Of a stretch of DNA of 64,000 bases, positions 35,060 through 46,240 are shown piece after piece. A program made the position numbers and the translations under genes. The notes beneath the pieces were generated by a model that was not told the origin of the DNA, did no database searches, and worked only from the letters and a program-made list of their open reading frames with translations. How positions within the stretch are numbered: the stretch's first letter is position 1; every line of letters begins with the position of its first letter. Source of the DNA: Protula sp. h YS-2021 (Eukaryota > Annelida > Polychaeta > Sabellida > Serpulidae); assembly GCA_949752745.1 (NCBI GenBank), contig OX457029.1, positions 16,307,956-16,371,955 on the forward strand. Direction: 5' to 3'.

Positions 35060-36130
35060 GTATTATTTCACGTCACCGAATTAATGTAAATTAAAGTATA
35101 TCCCAGAACAATTATTGCGGTTTTGCCCTAAGTTAAGTTTAAGTATTTCACAGAGCAATATTTCACCACAAAAATTATTGCCAGATATGAAAAAATTTCC
35201 GCCTCCCCAGTTCAAAATATTAAGAAGGCAAGTTGATATCACTAGGGTAAGTAACAAGTTTGGTAAGAATTGGTTTTTCGTAAATAATTCTGCCATTTTT
35301 TCTTGAATTGCGAAAAACAGCAACAACACGGCAAGTACCAATGACCACTCTCTTTAACCAAAATTTCATGGCAGTAGGGCCAGGTAGGCGATAATTCCTG
35401 CTACCTATACGTAAATTTTCTGCTACCAATTTTTACCCAATCTCCAAAATAAGTATCAGGAAGGTAGATAGTAATGTTTGCTGCCTATATTCGAATTTTC
35501 GAGGCACTAATACTATCTTCCTACAGTTATTTAAGATTTTTTGGGTTTTTACCAATTTTTTGCCAATCACCGAAAAAAGTAACAGCCAGGCAAGTAGTAA
35601 CGTTGCTACTTTCACTTAAGATTTCAAGACAATAACACTATTTTCCTGCAGTTCATTAAGATTTAAGGGATTTTTTGTTTTTGTTTTTCGCCAAAAGTTT
35701 CGCCAGGTATGTAGTAATGCTTGCTACCTTTACGTAAAATTTCAAGACCATAATACTATTTTTCTCGAGTTTTTGCTGTCTTTTGTATTCTTCGCCAATT
35801 TTTGGCCAATCACCAAAAAAAAAAGGCCAATCACCAAAAAAAAAAAAAAAAAAAGTAACAGCCAGGTAGGTGGTAACGCCTAACGCCTGGTACCTTTAAC
35901 TAAAATTTCAAAACGGTAAGATTATTTTCCAGCAGTTACTAAAAATTTTACAGAAAGATTTTTGGCTTTTCGCTAAAATATTGGCCAGTCACAAAAAAAG
36001 AAGAAAAATGCAGGGTAGGCAGTAAGGTAGTGTCCTACTGTTACATAAAATTACAAGGTAATAATGCTATTTTCCTGGCCTTAGTTTAAGATTTTACTGA
36101 AAATGTTGTTGGTTTTTCGCCAAAAGTTTT
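35060..36130. repeat. satellite S1, ~140-150-bp units
   Basis: Units carry gccaattttt, ggccaatcaccaaaaaa, agtaacagccaggtagg, tagtaacgcttgctaccttt, aaaatttcaagaccataa and tattttcctgcagtt. They are strongly diverged, with A-run expansions at 35813-35858. A fragment of the family opens the window. Confidence 0.75.
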
Positions 36131-36820
36131 GCCAATTTTTGGCCAATCGCTACAAACAAGAATGTCCAGGAACATTGTGACCAACTTTACTAAATCACCT
36201 ATCAATAGGATTGTATGGTCGCCAAAACGTGGTTGTCATATTGTAAAAAATTCGGTTGTAAAGAATTCGTTTAAATTTTTTAAGAAATCAAGTCAAAATT
36301 GTACGAGAAGAAAATTCATTTAAAAAATTGGCTACTAAATATTTTTAAACGCCCCCATCTAACTAATTTTTGACGGATCGCCAGAAAAGTAACTTTTCAA
36401 AAGAGGACCGCCTAATGAACATTTATGAAAAACTTGAAGACAATCCGATCAAAATCGTGGAAGAAGGGCTTTGAAAGTTGGCAACCAAAAAATGATCCGC
36501 TCCAGCTCCCCACGATTTGAAGAAAAAAAAAACTGGCTGCCAAAAAAATTTTCAAATGCCATCTTTCTGGCAACCAATTTTTGGTGGATCGCAAAAAATT
36601 TCAAGACAGACCTACCCAGTAAACATCACAGCAAATACCCAGATCGTGGGAATAGAAGCAATATGAAAATTGGCCATAAAAAATTTTAATGTCGCCCATT
36701 TAGTCAATTATCTTTTTTATTGCCAAAAAGTAGCTTTTCAAAAGAAAGCCTAGTGAACATTTATGTGAAATTAGTACAGTGGTCACCAAAAAAAATTCAA
36801 ATTGCCCCGAAACTAGAGTC
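36131..36820. repeat. satellite S2, left block
   Basis: Units contain ttggcggatcgccaaaaa, gtaacttttcaaaagagg, acctaatgaacatttatg, ccgatcaaaatcgtgg, aagaagggctttgaaa and ttggcaaccaaaaaat. The same family continues at 38760-40030. Confidence 0.7.
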
Positions 36821-37120
36821 TCAGTGAGACAGGATCCCCCGTGTAAGGTAAATTATATACAGTAAAACCTGCATTACTGAATTACTCCCAAAAGTGAACA
36901 CCTTCTATAATCATCGAGTTATCTCGGTCCGAAATTCCCACAATCACTTTTTCACCTATTTCAAAAATAATACGGCGATGCTCATGCTATAACATATATA
37001 TTTTCAATGTGCAAGGTTGCAGGTCCCCTACGACAATTAGTTATATGCGAAGTGATGCGAACAAAACATCGCACAAGTCCAACATAATTTTTGGCCATTT
37101 TTGACAATTGTCATTTTCCA
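36821..37120. other. short dispersed repeat and possible pogo-like end
   Basis: The first 40 bp match 12004-12046. Then tatatacagtaaaacctgca, ttactgaattactcc resembles the left end of Tc1/mariner-pogo elements (a TA followed by CAGTAAAACCT). No partner end or transposase is seen, so this stays tentative. Confidence 0.35.
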
Positions 37121-38760
37121 GTTGAATTTTGCCTTTAAAGCATGTAAAAATATTGTAAAGCTTACTAAAGCGTTAATTTAGGTTATCATACTTTTTTGCT
37201 TTGGAGACGTTTTGGCCCTAAATTCATTTGGGGACCTTATGACCGGGGATACTATGACCAGGTACGTTATGGCCCGGGTAAAGCTTAATAAAACGTTAAT
37301 TTAGGTTATCATGTATTTCACTTTGGGGACGGATAAAGCTAAATAAGCTTTAATTTAGGTTATCATAAGTTTTTTTGTTTTTTGTTTTTTGGCTTGAGGG
37401 AGGTTTTGGCCCTAAATTCATTTGGGGACCTTATAACAGGGGACACATGCCCGGTAAAGATTAATGAAGCGTAAATTTAGTTCAAACGTTTTTGGCTTTG
37501 GAGACGTTTCGACCCTAAATTTATTTCGGAACCTTATGATGGCGGACCTTATGGAAGGTTACTTTCGGGCCGCGGACCTTAATGCCGAGGACGTGTTGTC
37601 CCGGATTCCACAAGTTTTTCTTCGGAAACGTTTTGGCCCAAAATTTATTTGGGGACCTTATGGCCGAGGTAAAGCTTAATAAAACGTTAATTTAGGTTAT
37701 CAAACGTTTTAGCTTTGGGGAGGTTTTGGCTTTAAATTCATTTGGGGACCTTATGGCCGGAGACGTTTTGTCCTGGATTCCACTATGACAAATTATATTT
37801 TGGGCATGTCTTGGCCCTAAATTTATAAAGCTTAATCAAGTGTTAATTAAGGTTATCGTACGTTTTTTCCTTTGGGGAGGTTTTGGCATTAAATTCAATT
37901 CGGGACCTTATGGCCGCGGACCATATGGCCAGGAACATTACTGTCGTGTACGCAACGGCAGGGAACATTATGGCCAGGTACTTTATGGCCGGGGTCAAAC
38001 TTAATAAGGCGTTAAGTTAGGATATCACACGTTTTGTAGCTTTGGTGACGCTCTGATCCTAAATTCATTTGGGCACCTTATTGCCGCGTACTTTATTGCC
38101 GGGCAGAGCTTGCGTTAATTTAGGCTATCATAAGTTCTTTGACTTTGTGGAGAATTTTAGCCATAAATTCATCTAGGGACCTTATGGCAAGGGACATGCG
38201 GCCGGTGTGACGCTTAACAAAGCGTTAACTTAGATTATTCGTTTTTCCTTGGGGACGTTCTGGTCTTAAATTGGGGACCTTATGACCTAGGACTTTATGG
38301 CCAGGTACTTTTTTGTGGGGACGTGTTGTCCTGGTTTCCACGACAACTTTTCCTTTTGGAACGTTTTTAGCCTATGACATAGGACATTATGGCCACGTAC
38401 TGTATGGCCGGGGTAAAGCTTAACAAAGTGTTAATTTAAGTTATCATACGTTTATAGCTTTGTGTACGTTTTGGCTTTCAATTCATTTAGGGACCTTATG
38501 AGCTGGGATGTTTTGTCCTGGATTCCACTGCGACAAATTTTGCTTTGGGCACGTTTTCGCACTAAATTGGTTTGGGGAACTTATGGACGGGGACATTTTG
38601 GAAGGGATAAAGCTTATTAAAGCGTTAATTTAGGTTCTCAAACGTTTTTTCCCTTTGGAGAGGTTTTGGTCCTAAATTTATTTGGGGACCTAATGGCCGA
38701 GAATGTTTTGTCCTGGATTCCATACGACAAATTTTGCTTTGGGGACGTTTTGGTAGATCG
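37121..38760. repeat. satellite S3, irregular units
   Basis: Repeated phrases are ggtaaagcttaataaagc, gttaatttaggttatcatac, gtttttgctttggggacg, ttttggccctaaattcattt, ggggaccttatggcc and tgtcctggattccac. Unit length is variable because sub-phrases are themselves duplicated. It interrupts satellite S2. It is non-coding. Confidence 0.8.
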
Positions 38761-40030
38761 AATTGTGGGAGATGAAGTATGTTAAAAATCGGCCACCAGG
38801 AAATTAAAGAATGCCATTTTAACCAATTTTTGACGAATCGCCAAAAAAGGGATTTTTCCACAGATGGCTACCCACAGAACAATCGTACGGCCAAAATGGA
38901 GTCCGATACAAATTGTGAGAAAAGAAGTAGCTTGAAAATTGGAAGCCAGTTAACTAAAAAATGCCCCTCCCCCTATTTAACTAATTTTTGGCGGTTCGCC
39001 GCAAAAAGCATTTTTTTCAGAGGCCTCTCTACAGAACAATCGTACAAAATTGGAAAAGAATTCACTCCAAACTGATGGAAAAGAAGCAGTTTGAAAATTA
39101 GAATTCAATAAATTTAAAAAAAATGCCTCCCATTTGGCGAAATTTCAGCGGATCACCAAAAAAAAAAAAGCAACATTTCAAGAGTGGCCTACCAAAAGAA
39201 CATTCGCAAAAAAAAATTAAAGAAAATCTGATCAAAATTATGGGAGAAGAAGCATTTTGAAAATTCGGAACCAAAAATTTTGTAAATTGTTCTTATTTGG
39301 TCAATTTTTGGCGGATCGCCGAAAATGAGTTATTTTTCAAGGCAGGCCAACCTAAAGAGCATTCGTACAAAATTTGAAAGGAATCCGATCAAAACTGAAG
39401 GAGAAGAAGCATTTTAAGTAAAAGTTTACATACCTACATACGTACACACACACACACACACACACGTACATACGTACCTACCGACGACACTCTATTGATG
39501 TGATAAGACCAGACAAAGTCTATAATGTAGCTTTTCAACAGAAGAAAGCCTGGTGAACATTTATGCAAAACTGGACGGTAAACCGATTAAAAATTGTGGA
39601 AGAAGTACTGTGAAAACTGGCTACCAAAAAATTATTAATTTTGGCGGATCCTAAAATTAAGAAATTCTTCAAGAGAGAACCGTCTAGGGAACAATCGAAT
39701 AAAATTGGAAAGAAATTTTACCCGAGTTCGCAAAGAAGCATTTTGAAAATTGGCTACCAATAAATTTTAAAAAAATGCCCCCATTTCAATTTTTGGTGAA
39801 TCGCCAAAAAGGCAATTTTTCAGGAGAGGTCTTCCCAAGAAACATTTATGTAAAATTTGAAGCATTTTGAAAACTGGCAACCAAAAAATTTTAAACAGAC
39901 CCCATTTGGCCAATTTTTGCAGATCGCGCATAAATGTGACTTTTTAAGACAGGCCAGCCTTGAAAACATTGGCCCAAAATTTGAAAGGAATGCCATAAAA
40001 AGTGAGGGAGAAGAAGCATTGCAGGTAAAA
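38761..40030. repeat. satellite S2, right block with two terminal segments
   Basis: S2 units resume (gaagaagcattttgaaaatt, ggccaccaaa, tttttggcggatcgcc). At 39415-39515 the array ends in taaaagtttacatacc, a (CA)n run and cgacgacactctattgatgt, gataagaccagac. A few units later a second terminal segment of the same type occurs at 40018-40115. This indicates two end-to-end copies of one element type. Confidence 0.75.
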
Positions 40031-40234
40031 GTTCACATAGTACATAGGTACACACGTACATAGGTACATACAGTTGACGGATACACCTTTTCCGGATGTG
40101 GTAAGACCAGCCTGACCATGTCGGATGGTCTAACAATAACCCACTTAAATTAAAAACAAAACCAGAGTAGTGCCAGCGCACACAAAACGGTGTACAGGAA
40201 CATATCTATTTAATTCCATATGCTTGTAAACAAA
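40031..40234. repeat. terminal segment of S2 element
   Basis: cacacgtacataggtacata is followed by gttgacggatacacc, ttttccggatgtggtaagac, and a short stem gaccagcctgaccatg...ggatggtc. This parallels 39415-39515. Confidence 0.6.
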
Positions 40235-41310
40235 AACATGTGTCTCCCGGCCAAATTCGTGGTTTTGCAACAACCTTTTTTCTCATTTTCTTTTTCTCCA
40301 AATATAACCATATTCATCGTGATAAAGTCAAAGTAAACACACTGGGTAATTCTAACTAAAATACGTTATTTTGATAGTTGGATACATCCTCAGCCCCTTC
40401 TTATCTCCCTCCCCAACCCCAATCGCTCCAAAGAAAAAAAAAACACTTGTCCATCACCACAGGTCGACACCCTTATTTAACCTTGCAAATAAGATTTGAC
40501 GTAATGATGTCATAAGCCTTTTTTTCAATTTCTCTACATGTGTCAAAAGTTGACAGAGTCGTCGGATTGACCCAAAGAATATTGACAAAAAGTTTGAAGC
40601 CGGTACGACTTTCCGTTATCGAGATATTTTGCACACAATTTTTGGTTAAAAATATGCACATATTTTACGTAATGAAGCCATACGCCGTGTTAGTTCCTAC
40701 CACTGCCACAAAATTTGATAGAATCTTTCGTAGCCACCAAGTTTGCATTTTCCCCGATGTTCAGCGACTGAGAAATCTTGCACAAAAGATTTTAACCTAA
40801 TTACGTCATATGCCTTTCTTGATTTCTTACACGCGTCAGAAGTTGAACTAGAGCAGTGTGCATAGGCTACATATTCCCCACAGGCCCCAATCAGTTAAAC
40901 ACGGCCATCAATGTAAACCTTAGACATAGCACAAATTTTCTAAGTACAGTTGGTGCATTTTCCTTAGACGAATCTGGCCCATTTACAATACCGATCTGTA
41001 TTTGTTCCCATAGAAGCTACATACCAAGATTCATTGAAAACCTTGCAACAGTATTTAAGTTATCGTGTTAACACGCTGTTGATGACAGACCGACCAACAG
41101 ACCGACACACGGTCAATCGCATATATTCTGTGGGGAATAAAAGATCCGACATGTCCAGGGCATAAACTGACCAAGTTTGAAGTCAATAGGACTTTGTTTT
41201 TGAGATACCTTGCACATAGTTTGCTTACAACGGACTGACCTACACACAAACACATACACGTACACACAAACAGAATGTACTAACTCCCCTCCCTCGGGGA
41301 AACAAATTAC
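40235..41310. repeat. dispersed repeat with CTCCC-type terminus, interrupted by a SINE-like insert
   Basis: It opens with tgtgtctcccggcc and carries two or three units with gacgtaatgatgtcata, acatgtgtcaaaagttgac and cgagatattttgcacac. It ends with acaaacacatacacg and a ctccctcgggg stem near 41285-41300. The 40846-41142 insert splits the unit between agaagttg and gatccgacatgtccag. Confidence 0.65.
40846..41142 (+). mobile_element. SINE-like repeat, copy 1
   Basis: It starts AACTAGAGCAGTGTGC and ends CTGTGGGGAATAAAA. An inner TATTCCCCACAG near the start is the inverse of the end. Before the end lie gaccgaccaacagaccgac runs. A second copy is at 56684-56997 with an extended (AATAAA) tail. The ATAAA-type tail suggests retroposition, but no tRNA, 7SL or 5S head is recognisable. 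Confidence 0.6.
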
Positions 41311-42804
41311 ACCCTAAATATATATATGCCGACATATATGATTCAACTTTTTTTTGCGAAAAAAATTTTAGCGTGAAAAAACAGTAAAAAAATTGTTTTT
41401 CTTAAATATATAAGTGACAATTATTGGTGCTGTCAGAAGCAAAGAGCTCCTGTTAATAAATTTTATTCAGTTTTCTTCGTATGCTAATTACTATCCTGAT
41501 GAGAGTAGTGGAAGCGCCACTTGTCCTAAATCACAATCACGCAAATGGTTTCCCTTATCTATGAATAAATTCTGAATAGCTTTTGACTTGGGTGTTATGC
41601 CGTTTGGCAAATAACTCCGGCTCACAGCTAAAATATTTCGTTTCCAGTGCGTCCTGTTCATTAAAACTTGGCAAGTCGAAGACTTACAAAGTGTATATTG
41701 AAGTTATACCGGGCCAATGTTACAGACCTTGTTTTGTCTTTATTGTAATCATACTGGCCCTAGGACTACACTTTCCCACATATACAGTGCTTGAAGTTGT
41801 GCACCTGGCTTTTAGTTTCCCCGTTGTTTTCACTTTCATGATCAAAACGAAGTAAAGAACAATAATTTTTAGAAAGAAATGCAACGCATAAGGTGTTCAG
41901 CAGCGATTGCGCACAAGTAGGTAGTTATGTCCGCTACCATCAACCAAAATCTTCTCAACTTAACAGCGTACATCCGCACATACTGTACTTTCAACGACTG
42001 CTGCAGCCCCTGCTTCTGTAAGGAGCTGGGGCCAAAAAGCTTGAGTCCTGTTTTTCGCGTCAAGCTCGTAGTCGAAACTGTGAATCCGCTTAAGTAAGAC
42101 ATCATATCTAAACATGACGCGAATAATGTATATTGCCTTGTATGTAATTACATCAAGCAATTAGAAAAAAAAAACAACCAAGAGATCATATGACAACCAT
42201 ATTCATTAAAGCTCGCCAACTCGCAGGAATTAATGAAAATTTTGTCTGGGAGGTAGCGTTGAGTCTACATCCCGCTGCTCTTCCCTCACTCCTAAAAACA
42301 TGATACGCTTCATCGGTACATTATTTTGAATGAATAATTTCAGTTCTTCGTCGTGTACCTTCAACGCGGTCTATCCTTCGATGATTTCCACTATACTTTC
42401 TTTCAATTTTGACTTCATTTAACCAACTGAAAAATAAAGACTCAGTTCTAGAAAGATGGCATAGCAAGTATGTTCGTGGACATTGTGCCCAGCCGTAAAA
42501 GCTAACGCGCATAGGTGAACGGAAATCCCGATAAATTCAAAAAAATATAGATTAGGTAGAAGGCCTCATGGCCAACTTTGCCACCAAAAGTAATGGCAAT
42601 CGATCTGTACAGAGTGAACAACATTGTTTTCGTTTCTTTAAAAGCCATCTGTTTATTTGGGCAGTTTTTTCCGATCCGATAAAAACCTAAAACCCGCAAC
42701 GAACCCCGCATTTTTTGCCATTTCCAACATGGTTCACCATCCAGTGTCTAATCCAGTCTTTTATAGCTGTGATGTTATGCCACAGTGAAAAGATAAAACA
42801 AGTT
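41311..42804. other. unassigned DNA plus one dispersed fragment
   Basis: 41950-42060 matches 235-345. Elsewhere there are no supportable exons; the plus frame at 41583-41855 has no known domain. Confidence 0.45.
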
Positions 42805-43767
42805 TGTCCAATGACAAATGTCCAGCTTACCAAAAGCGATAAGACCAATTCCAAAACTGTAGGAGGAAATGCCTTTTTGCAAGTTTTTTTTTTCAAAAAT
42901 TCCCCGATCGACCAAAATGGCACAAGCGGTATGCACAACCGCCTTAGCATGCCTCACTACCAAAATAAATGATATCAGATCAAAACTGTAGGAGGAGATG
43001 CATTCTGTGATTTTTTCTTCCAAAATTCCCCAAAAATTCAAAAATTATCTGATCGACTAAAAAATCACAAGCCGTACGCAAACCCTCTAAGAATGCCTCA
43101 CACCGAAAGTAAACCAAATCGGATCAAAACTGTAAAAGGAGATTCTTTTTTTTTTCAAAATTTCCGAAAAAAAAATCAAAAATTTCCCAATTCACTCAAA
43201 AAACACAAGCCGTATGCATGACGCCGTACAGACGGCACGTACCAAAAATAAATGACATCTAATAAAAATTTTCCCCTTGAAAAATTCCCCAAAAATCACT
43301 TGATCGACTCAAAAAGCAGAAGCCGTAATCACGACCCTTAAGCATGTCTCACACCCAAAATACATAATATCGGATCAACACTGTTAGAGAAGATGCATTT
43401 TGAAGTTTTTTCTTCAAAAAATGCCCCAAAAATACAAATTGTCCGATCGACTAAAAATGCATAAGCCGTATGCAAGACCCTTAGGGGTGCCTCATACCAA
43501 AAATTAATGACATTGGATAAAAATGTAGGAGGAAATACATTTTTTTCTTCAAAAATTCTTCAAAAATTAAAAAATCATCCGATCGACTAACAAAGCACAT
43601 GCCGCATGCACCACCCTTAGGGATGCCTTATACCAAAAATAGATGACATCGGATAAAAATTTAGGAGAAGATGCATTTAGAAACAAAAGTTTACTATATA
43701 AACAACTAACTAACGAACGCCGCCTGCAAACCGATAAGTATACTCCAGCTTACGTAAGCTGGGCTAA
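42805..43767 (+). mobile_element. composite repeat element, copy C (no 51-bp array)
   Basis: Left end: gtccaatgacaaatgtccag, cttaccaaaagcgataagac. It is followed directly by about six ~140-bp units (aaactgtaggagga, gatgcatttt, tcttcaaaaattcccc, gatcgactaaaaa, gcacaagccgtatgc, gcctcacaccaaaa, aaatgacatcgga). Right end: gtttactatataaacaac, taacgaacgccgcctgc, aaaccgataagtatact, then a perfect hairpin CCAGCTTACGTAAGCTGG (43745-43762) and gctaa. The two ends share CCAGCTTAC in inverted orientation. No protein is encoded. A helentron-like non-autonomous element is the best structural parallel, but this is inference. Confidence 0.7.
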
Positions 43768-44614
43768 AAGCTACATTCTGTTCTCAGAAAACCACAGCAA
43801 CGATGGTTTTATGACAACCGAATACATTTCTTTAAATCTTTTAACTGACTTAAAACGGGGTTCGTTATATGGGAATATTAACGTGTTTTCTGAGCTACAA
43901 AATGTCTTGGGAAAAGATTAATTTACTGTTTGGCTTTTATGTCTGAAAACCAAATAAAAATCACAAACAATAAGTTGCGGACATGATATTAATCACGAAA
44001 ACCTGTAGCAGATTTATAACATTTTTTATTCTTTCACATCACCGGTATCGTGCAGTTGAGACGCTAGCTTCGCAGACAAAGGATTCCAGGTTCGAATCAG
44101 GCTGGCCACATTTTACACGAGCCTACGAATTAAACTGTTAATTAACCCTTAAAGCCAAGACCTTCCTGCCTTTGAATAACAAATCATATGGCCGGGACGA
44201 CGGATTGAAAATTAGCGTAGATTTTGTAACCGAGAAAATGCGTTGAATTATGCTAAAATCACCAACCATATTTTAATGGTTATTAGAATATCATGTGTCA
44301 GTATTAATAACTATGAAACATATCTCTAACGCTCATCACATGTTTTGTACTTTGTAAAGGGTTTTTGTAAAAGTGTGGAATAACTTTTTCGAACTGCTCA
44401 ACAATAACGAAAAATACGCTAATGATCTTTTCTGCTGTTCACGAGAAAGAACATTAGTCCAAAACTGTTGCTTTTCCTTTTCTGCTTTTCCATTTGTGTG
44501 CTATCAGTGGGAATTTTTCCACAGATGCTTCTTACGATGCTTTTCAGTGTTTTAGGCTTTATGGAAACTTTTTGAATCAGAATTCTTAATCGCCAGCTTT
44601 TATTCGACACATTT
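43768..44614. other. unassigned DNA with a tRNA-like stretch
   Basis: Contains the tRNA-like stretch annotated separately; otherwise nothing supportable. Confidence 0.4.
44048..44112 (+). ncRNA. tRNA-like pol III box pair, possible SINE head or tRNA relic
   Basis: ggttcgaatc matches the pol III B box. About 40 bp upstream, gtgcagttgagacgc resembles a degenerate A box. A full tRNA cloverleaf cannot be drawn: the acceptor stem does not pair. A tRNA-derived SINE head or tRNA relic is more likely than a working tRNA. Confidence 0.4.
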
Positions 44615-44879
44615 GTCCAAGGACAAAGTCCCAGCTTACGAAAAGCAATAAGACCAATTTCAGCATGCATGAGCAATGGAATTTCCCTGAAAAATTGGGC
44701 TTCAAAAGATGAGACAGCAAAAGGCTAGCTCAATAATTAATTTAGCACCGGACCAGCACATACACCGATTAATGCCTACAAAGATTTGTTTCCCAGAAAA
44801 ATTGGAAACAGATTTTTTGTATCTCTGGTAGACTGGATAATCTGCCATAGATACCTTCGAACAACGCTCACATTTTGGA

Positions 44880-46235
44880 CCAGTGCGCATATTTATGTAA
44901 CTTGCCTCGATGCGTGGTTCTTATTCAGACAAGTTGGTTAGTTAGTTAGACAAGTGCGCATGTTTATTTAATTTGCGTTGATGCGCGGCTCTCATTTTGG
45001 AACAGTGCACCTGTTTATTTAACTTGCGTTGATGCGCGGTTCGCATTTCGGACCAACGCGCATGTTTATTTACCTTGTGTTGATGTGCGGTTCTTATTTC
45101 GGATAAGTGCGCATGTTTATTTATCTTGTGTTGATATACGGTTCTTATTTCGGATCAGTGGGCACGTTTATTTACATTGTGTTGATGTGCGGTTCTTATT
45201 TCGGATCAGTGGGCATGTTTATTTACCTTGTGTTGATGTGCCGTTCTTATTTCGGACCAGTTCGCATGCTTATTTAACCTGCGTCGATGCGCGGTTGTTA
45301 TTTCAGACCAATGGGCATGTTTATTTTACTTCCGTTGATCAGCGGTACTTATTTTGGACAAGTGCACAAGTTTAATTAGGATGCCTTGATGCGCGGTTTG
45401 CATTTCGGACCAGTGCGCATGTTTATTCAACTTGCGTTGATGAGCAGTTCGAATTTCGGACCATTGCAAATATTTATTTAACATGCGTTGATGCGCCATT
45501 CGAATTTCGGACCAGTGCGCATGTTTATTTAACTTGCGTTGATGCAGGGTGCTTATTTTGGTCCAGTGCGCTTGCTTATTTAGCTTGAGCTGATTTGCGG
45601 TTCGCATTTCGGACCAGTGAGCATGTTTTTTTAACTTGCGTTAATGCGTTCCCATTTTTGACCAGTGTGTTTTTTTTTAGCTTGCGTTGATGAACGGTTC
45701 GCATTTTCCACCAGTGCGCATGATTATTTAACTTGCGCTGATGTGCGGTGCGCATTTCGGACCAGTGTGCATGTTTATTTAACTTGCGTTGATATCCGGT
45801 TCGCCTTTCGGACCAGTGGGCTTGTTCCTTTAGGTTGCGTTGATGCGAGGTTCGTATTTCGGACCAGTGCGCAGGTTCATTTAACTTCCGTTGACACGCG
45901 ATTTGCATTTCGGACCAGTACGCATGTTTTTTAAGTCCCGACTCTTATATTTATTCTTTCTTCGGACCACTGCGCATGTTTATAAATTTTGGTTGATGCG
46001 CGGTTCGCATTTCGGACCACTGCGCATGTCTATTCAACTTGCGTCGATGCGTGGTTCTTTTTTCGGACAACTGCGCATGTTTGTTTAACTTGCGTTGATG
46101 TGCGGTGCTCACTTTGGACCAGTTCGCGTTTCGGCCCATTGCGCATGTTTATTTAACTTCTGTTGATGTGTGGTTCTCATTTCAGACCAGTGTGCATGTT
46201 TATTTGGGTTGCGTTGATGCGCGGTTCTTACACCA
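44880..46235. repeat. 51-bp array of copy A, left part
   Basis: The unit is gttgatgcgc, ggttcgcatt, tcggaccagt, gcgcatgttt, atttaacttg, c (51 bp, about 26 copies). It reads as 17-residue repeats on both strands (plus CVDVRFLFRISGHVYL; minus HQRKLNKHAHWSEMRTA). Many copies carry frame-breaking changes. I judge the frames incidental. Confidence 0.9.
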
Positions 46236-46240
46236 AATGG

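Noticed and set aside
36853..36900. pogo/Tc1 element
   Set aside because: Only one candidate end (TA-CAGTAAAACCT) is visible; no inverted partner or transposase was found within the window.
44048..44112. Functional tRNA gene
   Set aside because: A and B box likenesses are present but acceptor stem pairing fails; kept only as a tRNA-like relic.
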